DNA of 64,000 nt from an uncultured Bacteroidales bacterium. Its GTDB lineage: Bacteria; Bacteroidota; Bacteroidia; Bacteroidales; UBA932. Position numbers and translations under genes: made by a program. The notes under the pieces are model-generated. The model was not told where the DNA came from, did not search any database, and was given only the letters and a program-made list of their open reading frames with translations. The first letter of the stretch is position 1; each line of letters starts with the position of its first letter. Below are positions 32,120 to 42,124 of this stretch, piece after piece. The stretch is taken from the NCBI GenBank assembly GCA_944322565.1, contig CALUPG010000004.1, positions 1-64,000 of the forward strand, written 5' to 3'.

Positions 32120-32716
32120 ATGAAACGACTGATTTTGATGCTGGCACTTTTGTCAGCCGGGTTCATCGGGTCAGCCCAGAATAAAGAGACCCGACAGGAA
32201 AGAATTGAGCGTTGGAAGAGTGACATGGCAGCTTTCAAGGCACGACAGACAAAAGATACGAAGGTCTATGATGTCACAGATTCAATCGCAGGTCTGCAGG
32301 CGGGCGATGCCATTAAGAATGCAAGTTTTGTGCTTGAGGCAGATGCAGTCACATTCAGGCGAGGGACCAGGGTTTTTGTCAATTCCACGACCAATTTCAT
32401 CTCCGTGAAGGACGGCCGTGCCGTTGTGCAGGTATCTCCTTCTTATTCATATTCAGGCCCGAACGGCGTCGGTGGAATAACCGTTGACGGGAAAGTTTCG
32501 GATGTCCGTGTGTCCGAAGACAAGAAAGGAAGTATTCATTATTCAATGAATGTGACAGGCATAATGATAAGTGCAAGAGTGGATATTGTCATAATTGCAG
32601 ACAGCAGCAAGGCTTACGCCACTGTGACACCGAATTTCAGTTCCGATACAGTCAGACTTGACGGGCGGATTGTACCATATTCGCTTTCCGGGACGGTAGA
32701 GGGAATGTCTCTGTAA
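32120..32716 (+). CDS. DUF4251 family secreted protein
   Basis: The 198-aa protein has a signal peptide ending near GSAQN and a mature beta-rich domain with the DUF4251 pattern (ASFVLEADAVTFRRGTRVFV, NFISVKDGRAVVQ, GGITVDGKV). The family is confined to Bacteroidota and its function is unknown. The 271-bp gap before it holds nothing further that I recognise. It is followed by two other envelope genes in the same direction. Confidence 0.8.
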   Translation: MKRLILMLALLSAGFIGSAQNKETRQERIERWKSDMAAFKARQTKDTKVYDVTDSIAGLQAGDAIKNASFVLEADAVTFRRGTRVFVNSTTNFISVKDGRAVVQVSPSYSYSGPNGVGGITVDGKVSDVRVSEDKKGSIHYSMNVTGIMISARVDIVIIADSSKAYATVTPNFSSDTVRLDGRIVPYSLSGTVEGMSL

Positions 32717-32772
32717 CTGTCAAATACCTGCAGTTAATATAATAATATATAAAACCAATAAATGAAAAGATC

Positions 32773-33426
32773 ATGAAAAAATTCATTTTAATGCTTATGC
32801 TGGCTCTTTCCCTTGCGGCATGCCGCAAGGAACCGGATATGGGCACCACGGACAGAGGGTATATGGTGTATACTGCGTATGACCAGTCGGCGGATTTCGG
32901 CGCCTACAGTACATTTGTAGTGGCTGACAGCATGCTTGTGATGGATTCCGGAAAATATTCTTATGTCAAGGAAGCGGATTCAAGGCAAGTGCGTGACATT
33001 CTGGATATGTACAGGGAACAGATGACTTCCCTCGGGTATTCTGAAGTCAAGGCCAAAGAGGATGCTGACCTCGGCATTCAGGTAAGTTATCTGGAGGATA
33101 CACAGCATTTTGTGGATTTTGTACCGTCTGACCCGTACTGGTGGTGGGGTTATCCTGGCTATTGGTCACCGTCATGGTGGGGAGGATATTACGGAAGCTG
33201 GGCTCCATATTCCTATCCGGTGTCCTATTCATATACCACGCATTCGTTTCTTACGGAAATGGTGGATCTCACTCCATTGACCGGGGATGAGGAGACAGAC
33301 AAGGACATCCGTCTGGAAATCCTCTGGAACAGTTATCTTGACGGCAGCCTTGTATCTTCTTCCGGAATGATGCAGCGGCTTCAGGATGCTGTCAGACAGT
33401 CTTTTTCACAGTCATTTGATAAATAA
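32773..33426 (+). CDS. DUF4136 family lipoprotein
   Basis: The 217-aa protein has lipobox LAA-C (Cys17). DUF4136 features are the DFGAYSTFVVAD strand and ADLGIQVSYLE, with an aromatic Trp/Tyr/Gly-rich insert (PYWWWGYPGYWSPSWWGGYYG). Probably an outer-membrane-associated protein of unknown role, likely co-transcribed with the DUF4251 gene upstream and the beta-barrel gene 12 bp downstream. Confidence 0.8.
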   Translation: MKKFILMLMLALSLAACRKEPDMGTTDRGYMVYTAYDQSADFGAYSTFVVADSMLVMDSGKYSYVKEADSRQVRDILDMYREQMTSLGYSEVKAKEDADLGIQVSYLEDTQHFVDFVPSDPYWWWGYPGYWSPSWWGGYYGSWAPYSYPVSYSYTTHSFLTEMVDLTPLTGDEETDKDIRLEILWNSYLDGSLVSSSGMMQRLQDAVRQSFSQSFDK

Positions 33427-33438
33427 GGGGGACAGGTT

Positions 33439-34053
33439 ATGAAAAGGATAATGATATGTATGCTTCTTGCCGCTGCCATGTCGATGGCGGCAACACTCCG
33501 ATCTGATGCCCAGGTGGGCAAGAGATGGTATGTCAATGCCGGATGGCAGTTCAATGCGACTCCGGGGAATGAGTATGCGGAGGCTGCCCAGGGATGGGGC
33601 GGATATCTTGAAGGAGGGTATTATGTGCTTCCTCGCCTTGCAGTGGGTGTGTTCGCAAGTTACAATACTGACAACGAGTATGTCGGAAGGACAACATATT
33701 ATAATGCTGACGGCGAGGCCCTGAATACGGATATGTACAGGTCTCTCTATCAGGTTCCGTTCGGCGCTGCGCTGCGGTATCGGTTCACATGGTCGAAGTT
33801 CGAACCATATATTGAGGCCAAGGTAGGAGCCAACTATGCCGACCAGTATTCATATTTCAGCCAGTATGCTGTCTATGACAAGAACTGGGGATTTTATGCG
33901 TCGCCTGAGGTGGGATTCACATGGCATCCGTTCAACAGGACCAATCTCGGATTTCAGTTCGCCCTGTATTACAGCTATGCCACCAACAGGAGCGATGCCT
34001 TCGGCATGAACGGCATCAACAACTGCGGATTCAAGCTCGGACTGGCATTCTGA
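33439..34053 (+). CDS. Outer-membrane beta-barrel protein
   Basis: The 204-aa protein has a signal peptide ending around SDAQ. Alternating amphipathic strands with aromatic girdles (RWYVNAGWQF, GGYLEGGYYVLPRLAVGVFASY, LRYRFTWSKFEPYIEAKVG) end in the terminal aromatic pattern FKLGLAF, fitting an eight-stranded OmpW/OprF-like barrel. It is the last gene of a three-gene envelope group and is followed by a terminator. Confidence 0.8.
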   Translation: MKRIMICMLLAAAMSMAATLRSDAQVGKRWYVNAGWQFNATPGNEYAEAAQGWGGYLEGGYYVLPRLAVGVFASYNTDNEYVGRTTYYNADGEALNTDMYRSLYQVPFGAALRYRFTWSKFEPYIEAKVGANYADQYSYFSQYAVYDKNWGFYASPEVGFTWHPFNRTNLGFQFALYYSYATNRSDAFGMNGINNCGFKLGLAF

Positions 34054-34083
34054 ACATACTGACATGATGTGATTCATTGCCTC

Positions 34084-34128
34084 GGAGGCAGGCCTGAAGG
34101 AACCAAATCCACGGTCTGCCTCCTTTTT
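34084..34128 (+). terminator. Rho-independent terminator of the envelope-protein group
   Basis: GGAGGCAG (34084-34091) pairs with CTGCCTCC (34116-34123), followed by TTTTT. Confidence 0.85.
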
Positions 34129-34140
34129 GTTTATGAAAAA

Positions 34141-34172
34141 TTGGCAACTTTACATTTAAGTTGGTATCTTTA
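34141..34172 (+). promoter_or_regulatory. Promoter of the sugar-nucleotide/glycan operon
   Basis: TTG (34141-34143), 21-bp spacer and TATCTTTA (34165-34172, one mismatch to TAnnTTTG) lie about 20 bp before the first ATG of the operon. Confidence 0.55.
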
Positions 34173-34193
34173 CAAGTCATAACGGTTCAACTT

Positions 34194-35237
34194 ATGGAGA
34201 CACATGTCGTAATCATGGCCGGAGGCATAGGCAGCCGTCTGTGGCCGGTAAGTACACGAGAAACGCCGAAACAGTTCATTGACCTGCTCGGCACAGGAAA
34301 ATCTCTCTTGCAGATGACTGCCGACAGATTTCTGCCGATCTGCGACATCAGGAATTTCTGGGTCGTTACATCCGAGAATTATGTCTCCATGGTATCTTCA
34401 CAGCTCCCTGATATTCCGAAAGAACATATTCTTGCCGAACCGGAACCCCGGAATACCGCCCCGTGTATTGCCTATGCGTGCAGCAAAATTGCATTGAGGC
34501 ATCCGGATGCGAATGTCATAGTCACTCCCGCAGACGCCTTTGTCTCAAAGACAGCTGCCTTCATCTCTGCAGTAGGTCTTGCCCTTGAATATACTGCGGG
34601 TTCAGACTCCATTGTGACCATAGGCATCTTGCCTGACCGCCCGGAGACCGGATATGGATACATACGGGCTTCGGAGAAGACAGACGGAAAAGTGAACAAG
34701 GTGATTGAATTCAAGGAAAAGCCGGACAGGAAGACAGCTGAATTCTATCTGACGGAAGGAAATTATTTCTGGAATGCAGGCATTTTCGTGTGGAATGTCC
34801 GGACTATCGGAGCGCAGCTCAGAAAGTATGCCCCGGGAATTGCAGATGTCATTTCCGGAATTTCCGGGACTTTCTATACTCCGGAAGAACAATCCGCCCT
34901 CAGGGAACATTTCCATGAATGTGAGAAAATCTCCATAGATTATGCCGTGATGGAGAAGTCGGATGTCATCCATGTCATTTCAGGGGATTTCGGATGGAGT
35001 GATCTCGGCAGCTGGAGTTCTGTCAGGGAGCATTCCATGCAGGACCCTGACGGGAATGTCTTCATCGGGAAAAGGGCTGTCGCAGAAGGATGCCGGAACT
35101 GCATTGTGCATGTGTCAGGGGATGCTGCAGTCAGCGGACTTGACGGGTATGTGGTGGCTGAAAGCGGAGGGAAGATTCTTGTCTGCCGGCTTGACGATGA
35201 ACAGAAAATAAAAGATTATACTGAAAGACTGAAATGA
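34194..35237 (+). CDS. Mannose-1-phosphate guanylyltransferase
   Basis: The 347-aa enzyme makes GDP-mannose from mannose 1-phosphate and GTP. The start at 34194 puts the nucleotide-binding signature AGGIGSRLWPVSTRETPKQF near the N-terminus; the longer frame would include the promoter. Other conserved parts are EPEPRNTAPCIAYA, TPADAFV, GYGYIRA, EFKEKPD and DFGWSDLGSW. It lacks the C-terminal isomerase domain of bifunctional enzymes. The end overlaps the next gene by 4 bp. Confidence 0.92.
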   Translation: METHVVIMAGGIGSRLWPVSTRETPKQFIDLLGTGKSLLQMTADRFLPICDIRNFWVVTSENYVSMVSSQLPDIPKEHILAEPEPRNTAPCIAYACSKIALRHPDANVIVTPADAFVSKTAAFISAVGLALEYTAGSDSIVTIGILPDRPETGYGYIRASEKTDGKVNKVIEFKEKPDRKTAEFYLTEGNYFWNAGIFVWNVRTIGAQLRKYAPGIADVISGISGTFYTPEEQSALREHFHECEKISIDYAVMEKSDVIHVISGDFGWSDLGSWSSVREHSMQDPDGNVFIGKRAVAEGCRNCIVHVSGDAAVSGLDGYVVAESGGKILVCRLDDEQKIKDYTERLK

Positions 35238-36574
35238 ATATTGCAGTAGTAGGAACCGGGTATGTCGGGCTTGTCAGCGGAGCATGTTTCGCAGAGATGG
35301 GAGCTGTCGTCACTTGCATTGATGTTGACAAGGAAAAAATATCCGGGCTGAAAGCCGGGGATGTCCCGATTTATGAGCCGGGTCTTGAGGATTTGGTCAG
35401 ACGGAATCATCAGGCCGGAAGACTTGAGTTTTCAGAAAGCCTTGAGTCGTGCCTTGACAGGGTGGAGATTGTTTTCATAGCTGTCGGGACTCCTCCTGAC
35501 GAAGACGGAAGCGCGGATCTCTCGCATGTCCTTGAGGTGGCCGCAACGGTGGGCCGCAGTATGAAAGGATATCTTTTGCTTGTGACAAAATCGACTGTGC
35601 CCGTGGGTACATCCCTGAAAGTAAAGGCGGCTGTGTCGGAAGAACTTCGCAGAAGAGGGGCCGAGATACCGTTTGATGTCGCCTCCAACCCTGAATTCCT
35701 GAAGGAGGGAGCGGCCGTCAAGGACTTCATGAGCCCGGACAGAGTCGTTGTCGGGGTAGATTCGGACAGGGCAAAGGAACTGATGTCAAGACTGTACCGT
35801 CCGTTCCTTCTTAACAACTTCAGAGTCATATTCACAGATATTCCGTCTGCCGAGATGATCAAGTATGCCGCCAATGCCATGCTTGCGACACGTATAAGTT
35901 TCATGAACGACATAGCCAATCTCTGCGAACTGGTCGGTGCCGATGTCAATATGGTCCGCCGGGGTATCGGTACTGACAGCCGCATCGGAGGAAAATTCCT
36001 TTATCCCGGATGCGGATACGGGGGAAGCTGTTTCCCGAAAGATGTCAGGGCGCTTGTGAGGACAGCTGAAAAGGCCGGGTATGAGATGAAAGTGCTCAAG
36101 GCTGTGGAGGCTGTCAACGAGCGGCAGAAAAACATCGTCTTCACGAAACTGTCTGAGGTATTCGGCGGACAGCTGGAACATCGCCATGTCTGCGTCTGGG
36201 GGCTTGCGTTCAAACCTGAGACGGATGACATGAGGGAGGCCCCGTCACTTGTGACAATATCAGCCCTGCTGGATTCAGGATGTTCCGTATCGGTCTATGA
36301 TCCGGTGGCGATGGATGAGTGCCGGCGGAGGCTCGGGAGCAGAGTCGAATATGCCGGAGATATGTATGCGGCTGCAAAAGGTGCTGACGCCATCCTCCTT
36401 ATGACGGAATGGAAACAGTTCCGGATGCCGGACTGGAAGTCCATCCGCAGCCTGATGCATATCCCTGTGGTGATAGACGGCAGGAACATATATGATTCGG
36501 ATGAACTGGCAGCTTGCGGTTTCCTGTACAGTTGTATCGGGCGCAGGCCGTCATCAGTTGAAAAATACAGGTGA
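35234..36574 (+). CDS. UDP-glucose 6-dehydrogenase
   Basis: The 446-aa enzyme oxidises UDP-glucose to UDP-glucuronate with two NAD+. It has the Rossmann motif GTGYVGLVSGACFAE at the N-terminus, TKSTVPVGT, NPEFLKEG and the catalytic Cys in GYGGSCFPKDVRAL, then a C-terminal domain with GLAFKPETDDMREAPS. All motifs are intact. It supplies glucuronate for surface glycans, consistent with its neighbours. Confidence 0.95.
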   Translation: MNIAVVGTGYVGLVSGACFAEMGAVVTCIDVDKEKISGLKAGDVPIYEPGLEDLVRRNHQAGRLEFSESLESCLDRVEIVFIAVGTPPDEDGSADLSHVLEVAATVGRSMKGYLLLVTKSTVPVGTSLKVKAAVSEELRRRGAEIPFDVASNPEFLKEGAAVKDFMSPDRVVVGVDSDRAKELMSRLYRPFLLNNFRVIFTDIPSAEMIKYAANAMLATRISFMNDIANLCELVGADVNMVRRGIGTDSRIGGKFLYPGCGYGGSCFPKDVRALVRTAEKAGYEMKVLKAVEAVNERQKNIVFTKLSEVFGGQLEHRHVCVWGLAFKPETDDMREAPSLVTISALLDSGCSVSVYDPVAMDECRRRLGSRVEYAGDMYAAAKGADAILLMTEWKQFRMPDWKSIRSLMHIPVVIDGRNIYDSDELAACGFLYSCIGRRPSSVEKYR

Positions 36575-36575
36575 C

Positions 36576-37349
36576 ATGGAAACAGAGGCTATGGAAAAAA
36601 GACCTCATTACAGGACGGTCATAATTTCAGACATTCATATGGGGTCGAAACATGCGAAAGTGGCCGAGGTCGCAAAATTCCTCGGGGGAGTCGACTGTGA
36701 CAGGCTCATAATGAATGGTGATATCATCGACGGCTGGCAGCTCCAGAAAAAGTCAGGGGAGAAGAGATGGCGTCCTGAGTACACACTGTTTTTCAAGACT
36801 GTCATGAAAATGATGGAGAACTGGAATACCGAGGTAATATATATCCGGGGCAATCATGACGATTTTCTTGAAAATATAGCTCCGCTCAAATTGGGGAATG
36901 TCAACATTGTCAGAGACTATATTCTTGAAAGCGGGGACAAGAGATATTTCATCACACATGGGGATGTATTCGACAGTGTGACATCGAATATGAAATGGCT
37001 CGCAAAACTCGGGGATATAAGTTATAACGCTCTCCTGAGAATCAATACAATCTACAACAGGTACAGGATGAAGCAGGGCAAGCCGTACTTCTCTCTTTCA
37101 CAATTTCTGAAACATAAGGTGAAGCAGGCTGTGTCGGTCATATCCGGATTCGAGGGAATGCTTGCAGACCTTGCCCGCTCAAAAAAATGTGACGGAGTCA
37201 TCTGCGGGCATATACATTATCCGGAGAACCGGATGATTGACGGAATACATTATCTCAATTCAGGAGATTGGGTCGAATCTCTTTCTGCCCTCGTCGAGAC
37301 TTTCGACGGAGAATGGTCTATAGTCAGATACCCTCAAATTCCGATGTGA
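36576..37349 (+). CDS. LpxH-like UDP-2,3-diacylglucosamine hydrolase family metallophosphoesterase
   Basis: From ATG 36576 (one base after the upstream stop) the protein is 257 aa; the longer frame runs inside the dehydrogenase gene. Calcineurin-type metal motifs are SDIHMGS, NGDIIDG, RGNHDDF, THGDVFD and CGHIHYPE. The family includes LpxH-like lipid A enzymes, but relatives next to glycosyltransferases may act on other pyrophosphates. The stop overlaps the next start by one base. Confidence 0.85.
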   Translation: METEAMEKRPHYRTVIISDIHMGSKHAKVAEVAKFLGGVDCDRLIMNGDIIDGWQLQKKSGEKRWRPEYTLFFKTVMKMMENWNTEVIYIRGNHDDFLENIAPLKLGNVNIVRDYILESGDKRYFITHGDVFDSVTSNMKWLAKLGDISYNALLRINTIYNRYRMKQGKPYFSLSQFLKHKVKQAVSVISGFEGMLADLARSKKCDGVICGHIHYPENRMIDGIHYLNSGDWVESLSALVETFDGEWSIVRYPQIPM

Positions 37350-38425
37350 TGAAATATCTGTTTATTGTTCAAGGTGAAGGCCGCGGACATCTTACCCAGG
37401 CGATGACAATGGAGAGAATGCTCGTCTCCCATGGACACGAAGTTGTCGGCATGCTGGTCGGCAAAAGCAAGGCAAGAATATTGCCGGAATTTTTCCTGAA
37501 AGGCGTGCATGCCCCGGTCAGCCAGTTCACTAGTGTCAATTTCATGCCCTCCGCCCAGAACAGGACAGCGGACATGGGAAAAAGCATTCTGTACAATCTT
37601 GTGACGATGCCGAAATACAGGAAAAGCCTTGCTTTTCTTAAGGATGCAATAAAGGCTTCCGGTGCGGATGTCGTAGTCAATTTTTATGAACTGCTTACAG
37701 GGCTGACATATCTCCTGTACAACATAAAGACACCCCAGATATGCATAGGACATCAGTATCTGTTCCTTCACAAGGATTTTGAACTTCCCAGACACGGAGG
37801 GTTCTCAGATGCTTCGGTGCTGAACTTCTATTCAAGGATGACCTCTATCGGTGCCAGCCGTCATCTTGCATTGTCTTTCAGGAAGATGCCCGATGATGCG
37901 GGCCATAATATCCGTGTCGTTCCGCCTCTGCTGAGAAAAGAAGTCCTCGAGATGACCCCGTCGAAAGGGAATTACATACACGGCTACATGCTCAATGCAG
38001 GATTTTCCGATGATGTGATGAAATGGCACAAGGAGCATCCTGAAGTTGAACTGCGGTTTTTCTGGGACAAATGGTCTGAAGGTCCGGTAAAGAAATATGA
38101 TGATACGCTGACATTCTATACGCTTGATGACAAGGAGTTTCTCCGTCAGATGGCAGGATGCATGGCATATGCGAGTACGGCCGGCTTCGAGTCTATCTGT
38201 GAGGCTGTCTATCTCGGCAAGCCGATTCTGATGGTGCCCTCGCACATTGAGCAGAAATGCAATGCTCTGGATGCGACCCGTTGTGGTGTAGGTATCTCGG
38301 CCGATGAGTTCGACTTGTCCGCCCTGCTTGAATTTGCCGGAGGATTTGTGCCTGACGAATCATTCCCTGAATGGGCGAGGTCTGCCGAAGAAATAATCAT
38401 AAGGGAATTGGAGACATGCATCTGA
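37349..38425 (+). CDS. GT-B fold glycosyltransferase (MurG/GT28-like)
   Basis: The 358-aa protein begins MKYLFIVQGEGRGHLTQAM, the glycine-rich N-terminal loop of GT28/MurG-like transferases. The C-terminal half has STAGFESICEAVYLGKPILM, the acceptor for the nucleotide sugar in this fold. The start at 37349 shares a base with the previous stop, so it is translationally coupled to the phosphoesterase, suggesting sequential action on a lipid or glycan. Confidence 0.82.
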   Translation: MKYLFIVQGEGRGHLTQAMTMERMLVSHGHEVVGMLVGKSKARILPEFFLKGVHAPVSQFTSVNFMPSAQNRTADMGKSILYNLVTMPKYRKSLAFLKDAIKASGADVVVNFYELLTGLTYLLYNIKTPQICIGHQYLFLHKDFELPRHGGFSDASVLNFYSRMTSIGASRHLALSFRKMPDDAGHNIRVVPPLLRKEVLEMTPSKGNYIHGYMLNAGFSDDVMKWHKEHPEVELRFFWDKWSEGPVKKYDDTLTFYTLDDKEFLRQMAGCMAYASTAGFESICEAVYLGKPILMVPSHIEQKCNALDATRCGVGISADEFDLSALLEFAGGFVPDESFPEWARSAEEIIIRELETCI

Positions 38426-40434
38426 TATTGACTGCCCTTCTGCTGTTTTCTATCCCGGTCGTGTCAGCCGGAGCGTCACTTCCCGGAGTTCTGTCTGATG
38501 ACGGATGGCGCATAACTGTCTGTGAGGAAGATTGTCGGGATTCTTATTCCGGGGTGTCGGTTGCAAACGGGACTCTCGGCCTGCTCCCGTGGAAAGAACC
38601 CTTTTCTATCCGGCATCTGATGCTGAACGGCGTCTTTGACAGGCAGGACGAAAATATGGTATATGCCATTCAGAAAGGCATCTGTCCGTTCGGCATCACC
38701 ATGACAGCCGGAGGCGAGACTGTCACCTCTGATAATATAGCCGGGTGGAGCCAGACTCTGGACATGAAAAGGGCAGAGCATACCACTTCTTTTGACCTTC
38801 CCGGCAAAATCCGGGTAGAGTATTCTTTCATGGCATTGCGGAATCTTCCGTTCTGTCTGATGATGACGTGCAGCATTACGGCTCTGGATGATGTCGATGT
38901 GACTGTCATGAACAGGATGGCAGTCCCGGAAACTTATGCTGATGCAGATTCCTGCATGAAATCCTTTTTCGCCGAGAGCCGCAAGATAGATTTGCTTCAT
39001 GCCTGTGCCCGGACAAGGTCAGGCTCCTGCAGTGTACATGCGGCTTCAATGTTTTTCCCTGATGACAGCTTCATCCGTGACAGTGCGTCGCTTCATGCCG
39101 TTCTTGCGGAAGGGGAGACCGCCTCTTTCTGTCTGGCTGCATCAGTCTGTTCCTCTGTTGATTTCAAGGATCCATTAAATGAATGCGTGCGGCAGATAGT
39201 CTATATGGACAGAATGGGTCCCGAGAAAATTATCGCAGGACATAGGGCTGAGTGGGAGGATCTGTGGCGCGGAGACATAGAGATAGAAGGGGATGATGAA
39301 GCCTGGAGGGTCGTGCGTCTGGCGCTATATAGCCTGTACAGTTCCGGCAGAAAAGGTTCAGGGCTCAGTATTCCGCCGATGGGACTCTCCTCCGACGGAT
39401 ATTCCGGGCATATATTCTGGGATGGGGAACTCTGGGTATTTCCTCCGCTTCTGCTTATGAACCGGGATATTGCCTCTTCAATGATTGATTTTCGCGCCAC
39501 CCGGCTGCAAAGTGCCCGCAAGAAAGCCTTTGCATACGGCTATGACGGCGCCATGTTTCCGTGGGAGTCCGACGGCTATGGGGAAGAGTCCACACCGGTA
39601 TGGGCTGTAACTGGGCCGATGGAGCATCATATCTCGGCCGATGTTGCCGTTGCTGCGTGGAACTACTATTGTGTCACCGGCGACAGACTGTGGCTGGAAA
39701 ATACCGGCTGGCCGATGCTTCGTGACATAGCGGAGTTCTGGGAGAGCCGTGCTGTCAGGAATGATGACGGGTCATGGTCAATTGCCGGGGTGACAGGGGC
39801 GGATGAATATGCCAACAATGTGACTGACAATGCATTCACTAATGGTGCGGTAATCAGGGCACTTCAGTGTGCAATTAAGGCCGGCAGGCTATGCAAGGCA
39901 AAGGTTCCTGATGTCTGGAAAGATATGTCGGAGGGACTGCGCATACTTGAGGGTGCTGACGGAATTACTCTGGAATATGATGGGTATGACGGGGAGCAGA
40001 TTAAGCAGGCTGATGTGAATCTGCTCGGCTACCCGCTCGGGATCATTACAGACAGGGAACAGTTGCTCAGGGATTTGGAATATTATGAGGACAAGATTGA
40101 TCCTGTCAATGGGCCCGCCATGTCGTTCAGTGTTTTCTGTGTCCAGTATGCCCGTCTGGGCAATGTCGCGAAAGCCGAAGAAATGTTCCGCAGATGCTAC
40201 AGGCCTTTCCTGCGCTTCCCGTTCGGCGTATTTTCAGAGACGGCTGCCTCAGACAATCCGTATTTCATGACAGGTGCAGGCGGACTGCTTCAGGCCGTGC
40301 TTAACGGTTTCGGAGGCCTTGAAATTGCTGACAGGGGAATTGTAAGGAAGAAACCGGTCCTGCCGCAGTCCTGGTCCCGTCTTACAATAAAGGGAGTCGG
40401 GCCCGGCAGGCGGACTTATGTGACAGAGCGCTGA
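38416..40434 (+). CDS. Glycoside hydrolase family 65-like protein (secreted)
   Basis: The 672-aa protein has a signal peptide ending near VVSAGA. GH65 architecture includes an N-terminal beta-sandwich, then an (alpha/alpha)6 barrel with HIFWDGELWVFPPLLLM, MFPWESDGYGEE and the catalytic region TGADEYANNVTDNAFTN, where Glu is the predicted general acid. GH65 members act on trehalose, kojibiose, maltose or glucosyl-galactosyl hydroxylysine; substrate is undetermined. It overlaps the upstream gene by 10 bp, so it belongs to the glycan operon. It ends 5 bp from a convergent gene. Confidence 0.82.
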   Translation: MHLILTALLLFSIPVVSAGASLPGVLSDDGWRITVCEEDCRDSYSGVSVANGTLGLLPWKEPFSIRHLMLNGVFDRQDENMVYAIQKGICPFGITMTAGGETVTSDNIAGWSQTLDMKRAEHTTSFDLPGKIRVEYSFMALRNLPFCLMMTCSITALDDVDVTVMNRMAVPETYADADSCMKSFFAESRKIDLLHACARTRSGSCSVHAASMFFPDDSFIRDSASLHAVLAEGETASFCLAASVCSSVDFKDPLNECVRQIVYMDRMGPEKIIAGHRAEWEDLWRGDIEIEGDDEAWRVVRLALYSLYSSGRKGSGLSIPPMGLSSDGYSGHIFWDGELWVFPPLLLMNRDIASSMIDFRATRLQSARKKAFAYGYDGAMFPWESDGYGEESTPVWAVTGPMEHHISADVAVAAWNYYCVTGDRLWLENTGWPMLRDIAEFWESRAVRNDDGSWSIAGVTGADEYANNVTDNAFTNGAVIRALQCAIKAGRLCKAKVPDVWKDMSEGLRILEGADGITLEYDGYDGEQIKQADVNLLGYPLGIITDREQLLRDLEYYEDKIDPVNGPAMSFSVFCVQYARLGNVAKAEEMFRRCYRPFLRFPFGVFSETAASDNPYFMTGAGGLLQAVLNGFGGLEIADRGIVRKKPVLPQSWSRLTIKGVGPGRRTYVTER

Positions 40435-40439
40435 CCGGG

Positions 40440-42104
40440 TCAATCGCTGCTTCGTTCCAGCCGGATTCTGTCATGGCAGAACCGGGCCACTGTATCACTG
40501 TGGCTGACGATTATTACTGTCTTTCCGAAGCTGTTTTCCGACAGTCTTGAAAGCAGGGCCTGCTCGGTATCTCCGTCAAGCGCCGATGTCGGTTCATCCA
40601 GTATTATTATGCCTCCTTCCCTGAGCATACCGCGGGCTATGGCTATTCTCTGGGCCTGTCCCTCGCTTAGACCTCGTCCGGATTCGCTGCAGGCGGTGTC
40701 AAGTCCTTCCGGCAGTCCGAGGACAAAGTCCGCAACGGCATTGTGGAGAGCCTCCAGCATCTCTTCATCCGTGGCATCAGGTTTCCCCAGAAGGAGGTTT
40801 GTCCTGATTGTGCCGCTTATCAGGCTGTTACCCTGGGGCACATATATTATGTTGCATCTTGTCCCTGAAGATGCTTCAGCGGATTTCGCACCGTCATAGA
40901 AAATGACTTTGCCCTTGTCCGGCTTGATCAGAGCCAGAATCAGTCTGACAAGTGTGCTTTTCCCTGCTCCTGTCTCTCCTGTGACTGCAGTGATGCTTCC
41001 CGGTCTGAAATCATGGCTGAATCCGGAGATGATTTCTTTTCCTGTGTCCCCGTCTTTATATGAGAATGAGACATTGTCAAATCTGATTCCTGCCGTATTC
41101 CCGAACCTGACTGCGGGGACTGAATCTTCGGCAGGGAGTTCAAGCAGTTCAGACAGCCGTTCTGCCGATACTGCGGCATTTATTGCCGACGGGAGTATTC
41201 TGCCCATATCCACCACAGGCCTCTGGACCTGGGATACAAGCTGGATGAAGGCTGTCATCATTCCGAATGTCATGCTCCCGTTCATCAGTCCGGTGATACA
41301 CCATATAAATACGGTGAGATATCCTGCGGAAAACCCCAGTTGTACTATTGTCTTGGAGAAGAGGGAATAGTCAGTCCTCTCCATCACCTGTTTTTCAAGT
41401 GAACTCTGTATTGAAGAAAGTTCTCCGGACATTTCCGGTACCATCTCCATTGTCGACATCAGCGTCCTGTGCTGGATATTTTCCTGGATGTGGGACTGTA
41501 CCTTGCTCCCGGTGTCCAGGATATTTCTGCTGAGGCTTCTGATTTTTCTGAAATGTATCTTTCCTGCAACTACTGCAATCGGCATGAGGAACACAATGCA
41601 GAGCAGAATGCGCCAGTCCATCGCCGCCATCATGTATGCCGCTGCGGCAAACTGGACCGTTACGGTCAGTCCTGCGGGAAGAGACTTGCATACCACGGAA
41701 GTCAGAGTCCTTACGTCGGACTCTATTCTGTTCATTATGTCTCCTGTATGCATTGCCCCGCGTCCTTGCCACCGGCTTTCCATGATATGCGAAAACAGCA
41801 AATGGCGGAGTCTGTTTCTCATCCGTATTTCTGTCCTGGCGCTGATGCGTGCCGTAGCAGACGAAAGCAGTACCTGAACAAGCATAGACGCAATGCAGAG
41901 TGTCAGATAGACTGTCAGCTGTCTTTCCGAGTGTCCGGTGGCAATATCTGTCAGTATTTTCGTGCACCAGATAAAGAAAAGGGAAAGCATGGCCCGCAAG
42001 ATGTTCTGGAAACAGCAGACTGTCAGTCTGAGTCTGTTCCCCTCTGATGCCATGGACATCCATTTAATATAGTTCCGCATCACTTTTTTTCTGTATAAAA
42101 ACAT
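40440..42104 (-). CDS. ABC exporter, fused membrane and ATPase domains
   Basis: The 554-aa half-transporter has a six-helix type IV exporter domain (residues about 20-310) and an ATPase (Walker A GETGAGKST, signature LSEGQAQR, Walker B IIILDEPTSALD, H-loop IVSHSD). It has no N-terminal C39 peptidase. It lies 20 bp after a signal-peptidase-like gene on the same strand, so a peptide or lipid export pair is plausible. Start could also be Met9. Confidence 0.88.
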   Translation of the reverse strand: MFLYRKKVMRNYIKWMSMASEGNRLRLTVCCFQNILRAMLSLFFIWCTKILTDIATGHSERQLTVYLTLCIASMLVQVLLSSATARISARTEIRMRNRLRHLLFSHIMESRWQGRGAMHTGDIMNRIESDVRTLTSVVCKSLPAGLTVTVQFAAAAYMMAAMDWRILLCIVFLMPIAVVAGKIHFRKIRSLSRNILDTGSKVQSHIQENIQHRTLMSTMEMVPEMSGELSSIQSSLEKQVMERTDYSLFSKTIVQLGFSAGYLTVFIWCITGLMNGSMTFGMMTAFIQLVSQVQRPVVDMGRILPSAINAAVSAERLSELLELPAEDSVPAVRFGNTAGIRFDNVSFSYKDGDTGKEIISGFSHDFRPGSITAVTGETGAGKSTLVRLILALIKPDKGKVIFYDGAKSAEASSGTRCNIIYVPQGNSLISGTIRTNLLLGKPDATDEEMLEALHNAVADFVLGLPEGLDTACSESGRGLSEGQAQRIAIARGMLREGGIIILDEPTSALDGDTEQALLSRLSENSFGKTVIIVSHSDTVARFCHDRIRLERSSD

Positions 42105-42124
42105 CGGTAATGAATGTCATGGAC